Assembly (NCBI GenBank): GCA_003342895.1
Contig: PTFA01000272.1
Coordinates: 62,001-126,000, forward strand
Direction: 5' to 3'
DNA: 64,000 nt
Source: Casuarius casuarius
Taxonomy: Eukaryota > Chordata > Aves > Casuariiformes > Casuariidae
Shown: positions 11,701-26,700 of the stretch, in pieces
Layout of the letters: each line of letters opens with the position of its first letter
How positions within the stretch are numbered: position 1 is the stretch's first letter
Notes under the pieces: model-generated
The model's database searches: none
The model's input: only the letters and a program-made list of their open reading frames with translations
Told to the model about the DNA's origin: nothing
Program-made: the position numbers and the translations under genes

Positions 11701-14700
11701 TGTTGGAGGCTCTCCTTTACATTAGAGGTCCTTTATAACCACTTTATACCAGTGAACTAAGCAGCTCTAATACCCTACCAGCACCACAACTGTCCCCCCG
11801 GGAGGTGACGGAGGGCTTAAATGGGTTTATCCATGCTTTGTGTTCCATGTGCACTAGCTCTCTCCCCTTCTTCTCTTCTTCTGCTCTCTTTTTACCCATT
11901 CCTCTTTTCCTCAATCTTCTCTTCCCTTTAAGAGCACAAAAATAACCCTACTGAATCAGACCAAGACCTGTGTACCAGAGAAAACAGGGCAATCACATAT
12001 CAGTACCTCCTTCTCATGCTTCCCCTCACCTATTTTCAGGCCAGTTCATCCTGAGCCTGATGTGCTTCATCTGTTTAGAACTCCACCAAGTGCTTTTCTG
12101 ACCTTTCCACACATCCCAGAAGACCTAAATCCATCCCTTCAGCAGAAGTTGCACAAGTACTACCTATTGCAAGAAGCAGCACTGAAAGACAGTGAATTGC
12201 CCATCTCTGTGCACCCTCTCCCCATTTCACTCATGATTTCGTAGGCCTCCATCACATCCTCCCCACCAAGCAATCTCTCTTCCAGTTGAAGAGCTGTAGT
12301 CTGCTCAGTTGTTCACTGTTGAGAAGCCATCTGTTACCTTCACTCATCTTTGCTGCCTTTCCCTGAAGGGTGAAGATGTCACCCTTCTCTTTCCCTTTCC
12401 CTGTTTCTTTTCAGTCCTTATCCCTTCTTCTCCCAGTCCTTCCGCTTCCTAATCTAACTGAAGAGATTTAAAATCCTGCAGTGGATGAGGCCAAACTACC
12501 CTATTATCTTTCCTGAAAGGGGAAACATAGACACGAAATTATTTGTCTGTTCAATTTCATGAGCCTTTACCTAAAGAATGATGTCATCATTATACCTATC
12601 AGGCCAAATTCATCATGAGTGAGAGTGGGCAAAGAAATCAAGAGGAGCAACTGCATTGTGCTGGAGATCTTAAAAGCTAGCACAAAACGCAATATGAGCT
12701 TTGACAGTTTGAATAATGCAATACTGCTTTTAAATGAAATCTTTATACCAAAGGGAGGAAATGCTGTCCCTAGGCTTAGATTTCTAGGGAGGCAAAATTT
12801 CTTTCTCAGGGGGCTTTCCCATTAAATGACATGGGGAAAAACTCATATATCTCAGAGATTTCATTTGCTAAAAACAGGTAAATAAACACACAGCTCCTGG
12901 AGTGTTGACAGGAGCTTTGAAACAGTAACCATTAACATTCAGATAAGATTAGGTAATGCCACTTCCTGCAAAGGGAGCAGCTTTGACATCTACATCTTAT
13001 CTTTAATGCGCAGAATTTCTTGTCTTGATTTGCTTCTCTTAAAATAATCTGCAATACTCTATGTTCAGATTAAGATGCATTGGGCTCTGGAGGCCACTTA
13101 ACAAGCAAAGCAACCTACTTCCTTCTAGGAAGAGTCCAAGAAACTTAAAACAGCACAAAGACTGAAATGCAAGACCATAAACAACAAAAACTGCAGCAAA
13201 CTCGGGGATAGGTGAATACCTAAAAAGCTAGAGAACAGAATACACTATCAATCTATCTTCACCTACAGAGCCAGAGTGCTGCATTGACCAGTCATGCAGG
13301 CTGATGAAACTGTTTTGCTGTGTCAGAGGCTGCTGGGAATGATTGCCCTTTGGACCATTATTGTAGCGAGGCAATGCTCAATGAGCATCAGGCAATCTGC
13401 ATGGAGATCCTAGCTAGGATGACACTCCACTTCAGGTTGCAGACTTCTGGAAAAGTTCCTAACATTAAGAGGTCTGTCCTTTACGGGCAGAAGTTGTACA
13501 GCTCCTTGCAGCACAAGTCCAGAAAGTATCTTCAAGGACCAGCACCCAGAACTGTGCTGGCACCACACAAATTGGAGACTCAGTGGTGGGCACATGAAAA
13601 GTCTCTGTTTGAAATTATCCTTGATTGTGGTTAAATAGCCCATCTCCTCCTAGGAGCAACCTCAAGGCAGCCACTGCTACACAGAACACACTATTTTCTG
13701 TGCCACCACCTTTGAGAGATGGGACTTACCAGAGATAAATAGAAACTCACCTCCACCTCCTCCTCACAAGCACACTGCTGTCTGGTACTCGCTACAGTTT
13801 TCAACGTATTGAAATAGTGGGCTACATCCCACTAGCCTCAGCGTGAGCTCAGGACAGCAGAGCAGTGTCGGCCTTAAAGAACTCACTGCCCAAAAACAGA
13901 CACAGAGGAGGCATAGCACACTGAGAGTGTCCCCAGCCATCCAGCAGAGATGTCAGCCAGGAAGGACTCCCCCAGCCTCCACTGCAGCACCTGTCCACTG
14001 GACCAGGCTTCTCTTCTGAGGAGGAGCCACTTCATGTGACATCTCACAGGGATCCAGACAGACCCTGCCACCTTCCTCCTACCTGTGGCTTCCGTAGGGA
14101 CTACTCACTTTTGCAGGCACCACTCTCGGCATAGTACCCCGCTGGACAGTCAGGAACACAGTGATCCCCCAGGAGCAAGTGACGGGCGTTCTGGCACTTC
14201 AGGCAGATGCTACCAGTGTCCCGCAGGTTGGCCACGCACTGACGACACAAAGGATGGCAGTCTAAAGGAAGCAGGGAATAACGGATACTGTGACCACAGA
14301 TGAACAAAACAGAACTGCAGTGGGGAAACACACCGCCAAGAACTCAAGGATCACATTAGGGGAGTAACTTTCAGAGCCCCTTACTGCTCTTTGGTGTACA
14401 AGAGCTGAGAGCAGGTGCTAAACACTGCACTCCCAGATGTTTGCAAGAGGGATGATCTGCATTCAAGGAGCATTCCTTTCCCTTTGCCCTCATTTCCACC
14501 TTATGTAATTTTCTTCCTGAGCATCACGGTCTCCTCACTTAGCCTTAGCAAATACACAGCTTGAATATTCTCTGCATCTCTCCTGCCTCATTCAAGCATC
14601 TTCCCTCCCTTCCCTCTTTAAACTAACTTGGGAAAGCTTTGTCAGAAGCCGGTTCAAAGCACTCTATTTTCACCAGTCCTTTCTTTGNTTTTTAGGTGTG

Positions 14701-17700
14701 TCTACCTACAAGTTTCTCTGACAAAACTATGCTGCCAGCTANAGGCATTCACTCCCCTTTGCTCCCACCCTTTAAAAATGAAGAATACAGCCTGTATAGC
14801 CTATCACCTTCTCCCATAGTTCATACCATTCAGACTTTCCCACACAACTGAGACATCCATATCCCAAAAAGGCCACAGCACACCTCAAAGCCAAGCCAAA
14901 AGCGGAATTTAGAGTTGCATGAGAGTGCCTCAAAACCTTTTCTTTTTCCTTTTTTCCCCAGCAGCACACAAACTTATGTCTCCTGACCTCTATCTGAACT
15001 TGGGCACTTCAAAAGGTTTTACAACAAGCCTTTTGTATGCACAACAGGGCAGTGTAAGGCAACCTGGAAGCCAAATTAATCCTCATTACGGTAATTCAGA
15101 AAATTATAAAGGAAATGACGACTGTCTTGAAAGAAATGTAATAATGAGGCTTGATTCTAGTACCTGGCCTCTTGTCGGATTTCTACTGAAGGCTCAACTT
15201 TCCATCTTTTGTCTCTCCTGAAAGCATTACAACAGATTGTCAGGCAATCTAATTTTACAAGCTGAAGACAGGGTCACATAGGAGTTCCAGGGAATTCTGC
15301 ACCCATACCTGCAAGAGTGCAACAGCAGCTAGCGTCTAACCCTAGCCTGATTTCTCCTAAATGTTACAAACAGACAAGTCTCACCAGACACTGGGGAGAA
15401 AGCACAGATGCGGCTCAGAAATAAATCAAGCCTGACTGCATACAGTATTCAAGGTCCTTAAAGCAGTTGCCTCCTTCCCCTCCTGACTTCACAGAGTATG
15501 TAACCTATGTAGTCTCTGCCCCTCCCCGGCAACCTTGCAGATGGGAAATTAACAGCCAGAGGGGAGGTAAAGGTGAGCAAGAACAAAGACCAGCGATAAG
15601 ATAGCAACCCTGTAACTTCTCACTCCACCTCGGTCAGGACAGTGATAATAAGAGCAAAGCGGCACATGTGGTGGTGCTCCTGCATTCAGTGACAAACCTC
15701 AAAATCTCCTGCTTACAGCCGTTATCACANTGCACCTTGCTGACTCTGTACAGGTGAAGAACTCAACGCCCACAGTGTCATCCCGAAGAGCGTGTACATC
15801 TTTACAGCTAAAGTAGGCTGAGGTCCCAAACCTACACTGACATCAGAGGGCANAGACCTGTCATCTACCTGCAGCCTCACTGAGGCCAGAAAGGATCTTC
15901 TGCTCACATGCAGCTCTCCGTAGGGGACAAGGATGACAAACATGTCATCCAAAAGGCCCTGAACACCATATGTAATTTGCATGTACAGGGCTGGAGGGAG
16001 GGAAAATTTTACATGCTCATACTCAATAAAGTTAACATAATTCCAACTAGTCCCTCATGCTTCCAATTCACCCAGCAATACATCGACTCATCTTGTCAAA
16101 ATAACACTCTTGCAGTTTAATCTCACGGCAGCCACTGGCAGCAGAGAGTTTTGGCTAGACGCAATATGTAATCGAACTCATAACTAGTCCTTCAGTAACC
16201 AAGAAGAAAAGAGACTCATGTACGCTCAATATGTTCCATAAACAGAGCATAAAAGAGAGAAAATGTTGGGGGCCCAAATAACCAGGATCTACTGTAAATA
16301 ACTGGACACTCCCAAAGCAATGCTTAAAAGGCTTAAGTATCTAAAAAACCAGGTGCTGTTACAGTACACTCTCCTCCTCTCCAAAGCCTCTATCTGTGAT
16401 GCTGTATGTTGAAAGAGGTCTTTTTTTTCATTTATTGTTTTATGAGAAATCAGTCCGTACCTCTCTTGTTCCTTTGAAAACCTGGAGATCAAAGAGCACA
16501 CAACACAAAACTCCCCTGACACTTGTGGTGAATCTGAAGGGCCTTGGGGAACTAGTGACAGAGGAAAGGAGGAACTGAAGGACTTTGTATTGGAAAAGAT
16601 TATTTAAATTTTTCACAGCAGGCTCTCTTTGAAGGAGCAGGAGCAGAGTATTTTCTTTATGCTTCTCAGCAATATCTCACATCCATATTTGTTTCCTGTT
16701 TCTGCCTTCTCCCTGTCAGTCCTCACTACTGCTCAGATGAGATGTGACTCCATGTAGTTAGCTGCCTGAGTGTCAGGGGCCTCACATGCCATGTTTGCTG
16801 AGAGTCACTTTGGTTACCCAATTCCTTTAGACTTCTTGCTCACAGTCCCAATGCCTCCCCATTCACCTCTTCAAGATTACTAAGCTGTCTCCCACTACCC
16901 AGACAAAACTGCTCCCTGCTACCCTTTCAGCCCGCTCGACATTTCCTCTTTGTCAATTCAATCGCCTGTGCAAAATCTTACATATCACTGATCTTCCTAT
17001 AAAGCAAGTTATATGACATAAAGTATGATATCATGGCTTCATAGATTTCAATTTTCACAGCTAGTACATCACCACACTCTCTTCAGCTTTTTCTTAGCGT
17101 GTAATGAAAACGTAAAGAAAATAGTGCCCTTCCTATACGGAAAAGTATCTATATACTGTTTCCTTGCCTGTAAACAGAGGGGAGCTGTTTAGGAAGCCAA
17201 AATTGTCTTTAAAGTGTTTGTGAATGCTCATAAAGGAAACCAGAGGCATTTCTACCTCTCAGTTCTTCCCTTAGCAAAACAATCAACCACTTGTATTGTT
17301 TAAACACACTTCCCCTCTTAAGGCTCTTTTGAAAATTTTTCCCTGATTCAAGTTTCACATTATACTGACTAAGGTATGGTATGAGGATTACAACAGGGCA
17401 CTACTTTAAAACCATGTAATTTACAGGTGTGTCAGCACGCAAACATTCTGCAGCACCTTACAATATATCCAGAAAGAGAAATCACTGTGGCTGATTCAGA
17501 AGGACACCTAGGACTGACCAGGGTTTTTGTTTTTGTTTCTTCGGAGGGTTTTTTGCCTCTCTCTTAAAAGAGCTGAAATGGACTTTGTCATATAAACTAG
17601 TGAGATGAACTCCTGGGGAAGTGAAATCATGTTTGCAGGGAGATGCCTGCACCTTCTGAAAGGGGTGAGAGCTTCTCTAGGCNGAATAAGGTCCAGCTGG

Positions 17701-20700
17701 ATGGTGCCTAGCACAAATGAGCCCAAATCAAAGTGGGGAAATAGTCTTCCATTCTCCTCATCTAGCGATTCAGCTGATAATTTCTGTAGGAGATTGCACA
17801 CCAGTGACTAAGCGGAGCTAAGCCTCCCTCTTGCTCTGCTCGGAGAAACTCCAGCTCTTTGGGACATTATCAATGTCTCTCTAAGAGTACAGCAACAGCT
17901 CATTCTTTCTACAAGAAGCTGAGCGTATTTCCTGTTGCTGGTGTTTCTACTGGACTTTTAAGAGCAAGGCAGAAAGGCCTGTTATAGGCATCCTCCTAAG
18001 TGAGCTCTTCTCATTTGTCTTTGAATATTTTTACAATCACACACAGCCTGAAAACCAAGCAGGGGCCTGAGCAGCTGAACTCGGGGATTGGGAGTTTCTT
18101 GGCAAGAAGGATGTAATTCTAAGTTAAGATAAGATCCTGTGGGACACTTTATCACAGAGTGTCTTGATTTTTGTTTTGTGCTAGCTGCCCTTTCTACCAA
18201 TTCTTTTATGAAGACCTTTGCGTCTGTTTACTCCTTAGCTGACCGTCCAGTGGAGCTCTATCCGTGAACTCCTTGCTTCATCTGCTGCGCAGTCCCTCTG
18301 CATGTTTCTAGTTGTCCTTCCACTGAGTCAGGAGAAGAGCAAGGAGGAAGCCTCAAGACAGGCATATGACTTTTTCAAAACAGAAAAGTGAGGTCAGGGT
18401 TTTATCAGCAGAACAACAGTTTTAATGACGGCTGCTTTCTAGGTTGGTAACTGCCACATTTCCTGAAGCTAAACTTGTCTCAGATGAACAGCTGAGAGAG
18501 GGAGAGGGAAATCAAATAATCTTTACAAAGTGGGAAACCACAAAACACAGAAGACCTGAGACTCAATAGAGGATGGCTAAAACCACACACACTTTCCTGT
18601 GCATACACTATAAAATAAAATGCATAAACTGAGCACTCTCCAGAAGACAGCACAAATCCATTGTTCCCAAATGTTCCGACATTAATGACGCCATTTTATC
18701 ATTCCTCTGCTTACACTTGAAATGCTTATTTGACAAACTGCTAAAAACAAGACTTTTTTTTCTATTAACAAGGTGAATGTTCCAGTCCGCATTCAGGTAA
18801 CATGTACAATAAAAACATTCGTTCACAGGCAATGGTTTCAAATGACAGTTGGTTTTCTCCATCCTCTATGAAAGATTTTTCCCTGCAGGTCTAATGCACA
18901 GCAGTCCCTATAATCACAACACAGTTCTGCCTGGAGGAGCAGGAACTGTAGATAGATGGGAAGATAACTATAAAAAAAAAGATTGCTTTGGGAAGCAAAG
19001 GAAAAAGCTTTGTTAGATTCTGATGCAAATCGTGTATTACACAAGTGTCAGGGGGTTCATTGTTTTCTTTTATGGGACAGCTGCTCTTTAACTGGTAATT
19101 AATAACTTGCCAAGGCAAATTTAGCATTTCAATCAGTGCTGAACGAGGCAAATGAGTGAAATTTAACAGCTTGGATGTGGAGCTCTTTATCTGTAGCAGA
19201 ACTAGCAACACTTACCATGTCCTTAAACATCAGACATAAATTTGGCATAAGGAGCAACACACTTTAAACTGCAAATCCAAGACCAAGGCACAACTGTTTT
19301 CTAAAGGTAACAAATAACAATGTTCCTCTATGAGGATCTTTAAAACTTCAGTTAAACAAAGAAACATCACTGCATCTTATTTGTAAGAGCACATAGACAT
19401 TAAGGGTCCACAAGTTACAAAGACCAAGCAAAAATTTACACTGGCCTCTCTACCACAGGAGTGACACGAGTCAGTCACACAGCACGACTATGGTCAGAGC
19501 TGGGAGGAGGAAAGATTATCCTNTTACTATGCTGTATCTGCAAAACCTTCTCTCCTGTTTTGAGAGCACAGACACTCAGTGACTCCAGTCACTGTGAACC
19601 AAGCCTTGAAAACATGTTTCTACTTTGAGAAGACGACTCTACAAACAGTGGCCGATGTTCATGGCCTACTGGGCTTTGAAATAAAACTTGCTTAATTTGC
19701 AAAAAAAAGGATGCATTACCAGACTGCAATTGCTTTGGAGTCTAGAAAGTCAGGCAAGGTCCTTTCCAGCTGATTCATCGCTGTCAGCATAGAGAGTCTC
19801 CAGGTCAAACCATGCCCTCCACAATGCCTGAGTGACCCCATTGTTTCCAATTTCTAGTCCTCATTACTGCCAGGCAGGCACCCTGATGTCTACTTAATCA
19901 CCTGAGATTTGGGGAGTATGCTTATTGCTCCATGACACCTCACCAAATTTACAGGAAACAGCAGCTTAAAAGGGATAATTAAAGCACATAACACAAAGGA
20001 AGCAGCAAAGAAAACCCTTCTCAGGAAAAATCCCTGTTTGTGATAAATGGTACTATTTTTTTTTGAATAAAACTTGCCGCTGGAAGCCCACATTTCCAAG
20101 GGCCTTTTCACAGGAAGCATATTGAAAAGTAAGGGAAAATAAGGCGGAAGAAATAAAATGCATACAGCTGTGATGTTACAGGACATTAATGAGCACTGTT
20201 ATATCCCCTGAAATTTTACAGGGCAGAGACAGCTCGCGACACTGAAATGCTGAGTCATTTCCAAACTGTGATCACCAGTCTGTATGAAACAGCTTGATTC
20301 CCCAGTCTGACTTCTTGTATACCTAAGGAGATGTACAATACTTTTGGGACATTTTCCTACTCCTCAGATACCTCGTTCCCTCCTTTTCTTGTCTGTGCTG
20401 TAATCAGGTAAAACAATAACTGTTGGTTCAAAAAAAGATGAAGAAACAGGTCATAAAATTAATCTGTGGAGAGCAAAGAAATGAGCCTTTTGAAAAAAAA
20501 TACACACAAACACATATATGTAAACAAAAAGAAGTCTCTGTGAAGGGGAGTCATCCAGACTACACTGAGAATGATTGCCTCTCAATGGATTTATTTTGCA
20601 TGTCTATTGCATTTTTTCCCTTTTTTTAGGCTTATCCAATTTGGAACTATTCAGCCTGGCATAAGCCTCAAACACTGTATCTTTTCTTTGATAAAGAAAA

Positions 20701-23700
20701 AAAGTGGTTTGATAAAGCTCAAAAATTGTTGGAGCGGTTCCCAGGATATGTTTATACATGCCTGCATGATGGATTAAAAGTGATTTCTCTTTTTAAATAG
20801 GTAAATGCAATTAGTGACTTCTGATGATAGGCTTAAGTGTAGGCACAGAGCACCCACAGAGTATAACCCCTGTGTATAAATCTTATTATCTCCCAAAAAT
20901 GCACAAGCAATCCTAGCTGTGCCAGCTTTTCTTTAGCGCCCCGTAAGCTGCTTCTCATAATAAATGTTCCCTTAATTCACTTTGCTCTGTGCCAGACCTA
21001 AGCAGCTTTCCTGTCCCTGGGTCCACCAAGCTTGGCTCTACTCTCAGAAGGGACCCTATTCCTGGCCACTGCTAGGTAACACCATCTCAGACATTACAGA
21101 CATCTGGGACTGCTCCTTCCTGCGGGGCAAGCTGGTGCCCTTCTGCTTCGGTGTGACTGCAGGGAATGAGGAAAGCAAGCGCCCTGCCTTTGCAGAGTGC
21201 AGGGTGTTCTCACACAAACTGAAAGACCAGGGAATGTGGTGACAGGCTGTAAAGCTCAGACTGGAGCAAGATGCAGTTAAGTATCTGGCCTGTTTTGGTG
21301 ACCGGAGAACCAGCAGTGCACAACCAAAGGTGAGCACATCACCACTGAACGGAGCAGAGCTGTAGCCCATCCTATTGTTAATATTTGTTACAATATTATT
21401 AACCATGTGACTGTTCCACTGATTCCCAGAAGTGCTCATCTGTAGGTGTGATCTCAAGCCTTCACCAAACCAGCAGCAGCAAGCCTGGCAGAAGACAGCC
21501 TTCTCTCCCACTCTCTCCTGCCTGCCCTACACAATTTGCAATTGGCTTCACACAGCTCTAGTGAAGATATGCACATCAGCAGAGGCAAGTGGTTTTGCTA
21601 TACATTATTTACACTGGAGAATTTCCTAATGGTATTTTCATCAGTGTGACTTTCTTCTCATAGCAAGCATTTTGATTTTTTCGTGGTGTGCACTGAAATA
21701 CCTGGCCACTGCTGCAGAAAGATCATCACTCTGTATGACCCATGCAATCTTCTCTTACTTACCCACACAATATCCCACCAGGTTGAGATACTGCTCTTCC
21801 TTGCAGCTAGTCCTGCACTTTCCACCAGCCAGAGTTGCGTGGGGATGGCAGGTTATGCACTCCAAGTCAGCAGGGCCACGGCATGTCTTGCAAGATGGAT
21901 GACAGGCTGGGTAAGAAAACAAACACTCATTGTTATGCACTCAGTATAGTCTTACCTTCCACCCTCCCCAGAAATCCAGTTCCTCTAGTAAGTTTTTACT
22001 CTTACATGGACACAAAATGATGTTGATAGCATAAGTGACTGGAGAGTTCTAATTGGGAAGGTTTTGACATTCTCTTTTTAAATAAATGAGATGCAGAAAG
22101 AGTTGAAAATTAAAAGCTTTGCTTTTTTTCTCTGAATAAAATCAAGGTATAGATCTATACAAAATACAGTTATCAGCCCGTTTATTCCTCCCTCTAGCAT
22201 ATGTGTGTGCATATAGAAAGACAGTGGGATGCAAGGGAGAGATAAATTAAACATCTTGGGATTATATAAATATTATCGTGGGTATGAGTTTGATATGCAT
22301 GAGTGGGAAAACCAGGAGTGAATTCTGCACAAATCCCTCCCAGACTGAAACCAATAAAACCTAAATGCCATGTCATCTCATTAGTCATTCTGTGTCTGGC
22401 AGAAGCTCAACAAAAGGATTGCAGAGAAAGAGATTAAGATTGATCAAAAATATTTCACTCGGACTGTTTTTGTATCTTTCTACCTTTAAAGCCAGATGCC
22501 TTATTTCCATGATTTCCACACTACAGATCTGAGGTACTACAGCTAATGATCTGTAAAAACCTCTTAAAACTACTGTATAAACTCTTCAGTGAATGAAACC
22601 ACACAACTTCAAAGTCTCCCACCTCAGGACTCCCCTAGGCTACGTACAGTTGCTCCCTCTCCCCATGGAAGCTGGGGTTCTCACAGCTGCCACAATGTAA
22701 GGCTCCAATGTTTAAGACCTAACACATCAACTCCCACTACCCTCTCAGCTTCTCAGAAATTATGCCCATGATTTCACTGTTCAGTAAAAGCAATAGGAAG
22801 CGTCAAATTTCTAAACACACCTATATTAACTGAGCCTTGCTGTTCAAAAAATGCAGGAGATCTAAGTTGGCAGCATACAGAAAGCCACCACTTTCCTGAC
22901 AGTGAAATTTTGTTCCCAAGATGTTTACATAAGCCTGGGATCTGAAGCAGTATAATGCAGCATTCAGCAGTTATCTCAGCTCTTAGGTAGCAGCACACAA
23001 CCTCAGAATTGATGAATCTTTACAACGGCTTGCCAAATGAATATATTCATAGAGTTTTCCCCTGGATGAATAGATTGAATAAATAGAACGATGCACTTCA
23101 GAACTAGAGTTCCCTCTCTCTAAACTTGAGGCCTCCTGGGGAAGCAACCAATATAACTTCAGTAAATTTCTCCTACTACCAGGACAGATGCACGGACACT
23201 TGATCCGATAAATCTATAAAAAAAAAATGACAACCTTCAGCTGACCTTGAAGGGACTGATCAGATTTCAAATGCCTGCTTTCCTCACCCATTGTCCTTAG
23301 CAGCTAATAAGGGCAGGCATGCCCCAAATGCCAGTTCTCTGCAAGAGGCACAGGGGACTGAATTGTTGCAGTCACTCCAAAAGTCAGCAGTTGCAATCAT
23401 CTGCTTAGATGAGATCAAACAGCCTGAATAAAGGCCACATGCTGACTGATGGGCAAGCCTAGGACACAAATAAGTAATGCTGTTCCCCCCTTCCTAATCA
23501 GGCATATCCATAGAAGTAATGTTTTTTTCTCCCACATCTGCAGAATTTCCTCCTCCTAAACCCTGCCCTATAGTCAGCAGTGAATTAAAAATAAATCTAA
23601 TTCATATGGACAATACACTTATCTAGACTAATAAAACCAGTCCATGCTTCAGTGCTATTCAGTATGTTAAAGAGCTCTTCACCCACAATGTGCTGGCTAA

Positions 23701-26700
23701 GAATATCACCTAAGCTCACTGAAATAAAAAGCAAAATATTTTCAGGAAACCAATCCAGGGGAGCAAAACTGACTATAATTTCTGTTTCAATGTGTATGCC
23801 TCTCTCCCATTAGAAGGGGATTCCATTTCCTGAAATTGGACTGTACTGTTCTCCCCTGAAAATGCTTAAATAGCCTCATATAATTTCACAGCATCTCTAC
23901 ATTGAGAAATGCATTACAAAACATGCACGCAATGAAATTTGTGGTTTAAGCTGCAGGTGCCTGCACTATGCACTCACAGTAGCAGTGATCTTCGTGGCTG
24001 AACAGCCCCTCTGGGCACTCGGAGAGGCATCGGCCTTCAAGCAGGACGTGGGAAGACGGACAAGCTGTACAGTCCTGGGAAGCGCTCCCCATGCAGCCTG
24101 CACAGGAGGAGTGGCACCCTGCAGGAAAGGGAAAAACAGAGACAGAGAGCGCCAAATTGGTTTCTAGCTTATTTCTGCTGTTTCTGTCCTAGAGTCCAGC
24201 TAGATTGCTTTCTCCCCCGAGAAAACAAGAAGGTATTTGCTTTATAGGATTCTCTGCTTGTAAAATGCAAAAAGGGCAAAAGGGCTAAGGCTGTACAGAA
24301 TACTTCTTGAAGATAAGGAACAACCACAAATAGCTGCATATTTAATCTGTCTTTGCACCCATGCAATTCATTCCTGAATTTCTAAAACAGAAAGCTGAGA
24401 TGCACAATGCAGTGTAGTACCTATCGCCTGCCTTTAAGAGCTCTGGGCTCCTGCCAGCCGACCAGGGTTTAAAATCAGCTCTTGCTATCACCCCGCAGTT
24501 ACCCCAGGAAGGATTTTCTATCTAGCTGCACAGCAGGCTTAGGTCATCGTCCATCCTGGAGCAGTAACAGTGGCAGGCTCATCACCTGACCTCACAGCTA
24601 ACAAACTATTGAACCCTCATTAAAAGGACTATTCGGAAAAAAAGAAGAGAGTAATTAAGGGCACAGAGTTGAAATGTTAGATTCCTTCACTCTGGCCTTT
24701 ACTGCTCCTGATCCTAAAATGAGCCATCTTAAACTAATAATCTGATTAAATAAATATATAAACTGATTACCTAAAAGAACTAATATTTATTACGACAGTG
24801 ACTAGAGCATTAGAAGAACATGTAGAGAAACATTTCTGTGGATTCGTGAGAAATTCACAACCACGCAGGCAAAACTTCCTAAACTAATGCTTTAACCTGC
24901 ACGTGAACACATTTTTATTCTGAACAGATACTGCAGGCATGGTACACATCTATTGTGGGTTTACATTTTCAAAAGGGTGCATCTACACACTTTGCATTAA
25001 TATTTTATGGAGGAAACTCAAAGTTTGAAATATTGAGTCTTCACACCCTTGTGCAATAAGTCAAACAACTATTCTAATGCCATTACTAAAACTGCAGAAC
25101 TAGTAACACACGGGGCTGTGTCGGCATTCTTGCCCAATGACGTAACCCAGCACTGCTGCCGAACTCTGCTCAGGCCTGTTTGTGCAGGTCCGTTTACCCG
25201 TTTGAAGCAGTGGTATATGGACTTCTTCATTCAGTTTCAATACCATAACTTAGAGTCAGCCAAGAAAATCCATCACCTGCCAAGGGGCAGGCACTGCATG
25301 CAAGAGTCCCGGAATTAGGTCTGGAGCCTCTCCAAGCATGCCAGCAAATACATTCCATGGCAGAGGCTCAGCTGCTATAAGGTGCCATCTCTCCACTGAC
25401 CTAAATGGGGATATGGTAGTTCATGCTGACTGGGGATGCTTCCGTATAATTTTGCAAATAAAGAAACACAAAAACTGTGGTGACTCTTCTCCACACGCTT
25501 CACAGCAATGTAAGAGAACAAGGAATGTTCTTCACTTAAGGAAAAATGGAAGACAACATTCTTCCAGCAATTATTTTCAAAGGTGATTTGAACTATGTTT
25601 CAAAAGCTGTCACAGAAATTTACAGAAGAGCGATTCCCTTCTCCCAGTCCAAACACTTAACTCTCTGGACACGTGAGATCCTTTTTGCTTCAAGCTTGTG
25701 CTGCAAAGTACTGGAATGTGGACTGGACACTCTACACTAATGCCTTTGGGAACCAACTACTGCACTGGACCCATTACAGTCTGTGCAGTCCACTGCTTAG
25801 ACAAAATCATTCTGCAAAAAGATGCCATTTCTTCCTTCTTCGGGGCCCTAAGACAAGAAATGAGCTCCTACAGACTCCTTCCATCAAGCTGAGAGGAAGA
25901 GAAAAAAGTAACATAAATGCATCCTAAATTATGTCCATTTCTGGAAAATATTTTTTGAGCAGGTAGAAACAGCCATCGGTAGCATTATTATTATTATTAT
26001 TACTATTATTACTATTATTACTATTACTATTATTTAAGTGCTGTAGAGTCACTGCCCGTACAACTGTTCTTTCCACAAAGGGGATCCCCATTTGTGAAAA
26101 TAACATTTCTCTCTAGGCTTAAGGTGGGCTGTGCTGGCTCAAGACATCCAGTCTAACCTCTCAGTCTGTTCTCATCTCATTGTTTTCAAGATACTGCAAC
26201 AAGCTTCTTCTGTACAAACACACAGCAGCTGCCACCAGCACCACACTGCCAGACTGAGTGACTGGCTGCTCTACCCAGAAAACATTCTTAGTCGAAGCCT
26301 ACAACAGTTTTTTCTCAGAGCAGCAGGAAACCATAAATGTCCCCAGTGCACACCATCTGAGCCTCTCTTCCAAACTCTAGCCTTCAATGGAAACACTTCC
26401 TATTTGGGATTTCAGGAGCAGCAACGTAGCAATGGCTGAAAGGTGTGCTGAAGCATGTATCAGAAGAGCTCTTGTCAACAGAAAAGTGCTGTGGGACGTC
26501 TTGACCTGCTGCAGGGGATAATAAGGAAACAGCTCAGTGTTTTCTGAAAATGCACACTCTATTTTCACCTTTAAGGATTGTTTCTGCTCCAAAATAAGTC
26601 AGTGGTAAAAGTTGCATCCTCAACTTCAGTGAAGAGAAGGCTAAGCTGTTACTGTAGACTTGAACATAGTCATTTAGAAAGGTAACTGAATCCTTTACTT

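Noticed and set aside
13320..13634. 104-codon plus-strand ORF in the repeat 9-10 intron
   Set aside because: It starts with GTG and shows no recognised family or conserved motif.
20982..21242. 86-codon plus-strand ORF
   Set aside because: Somewhat protein-like but no family recognised, no splice context and no second segment in frame.
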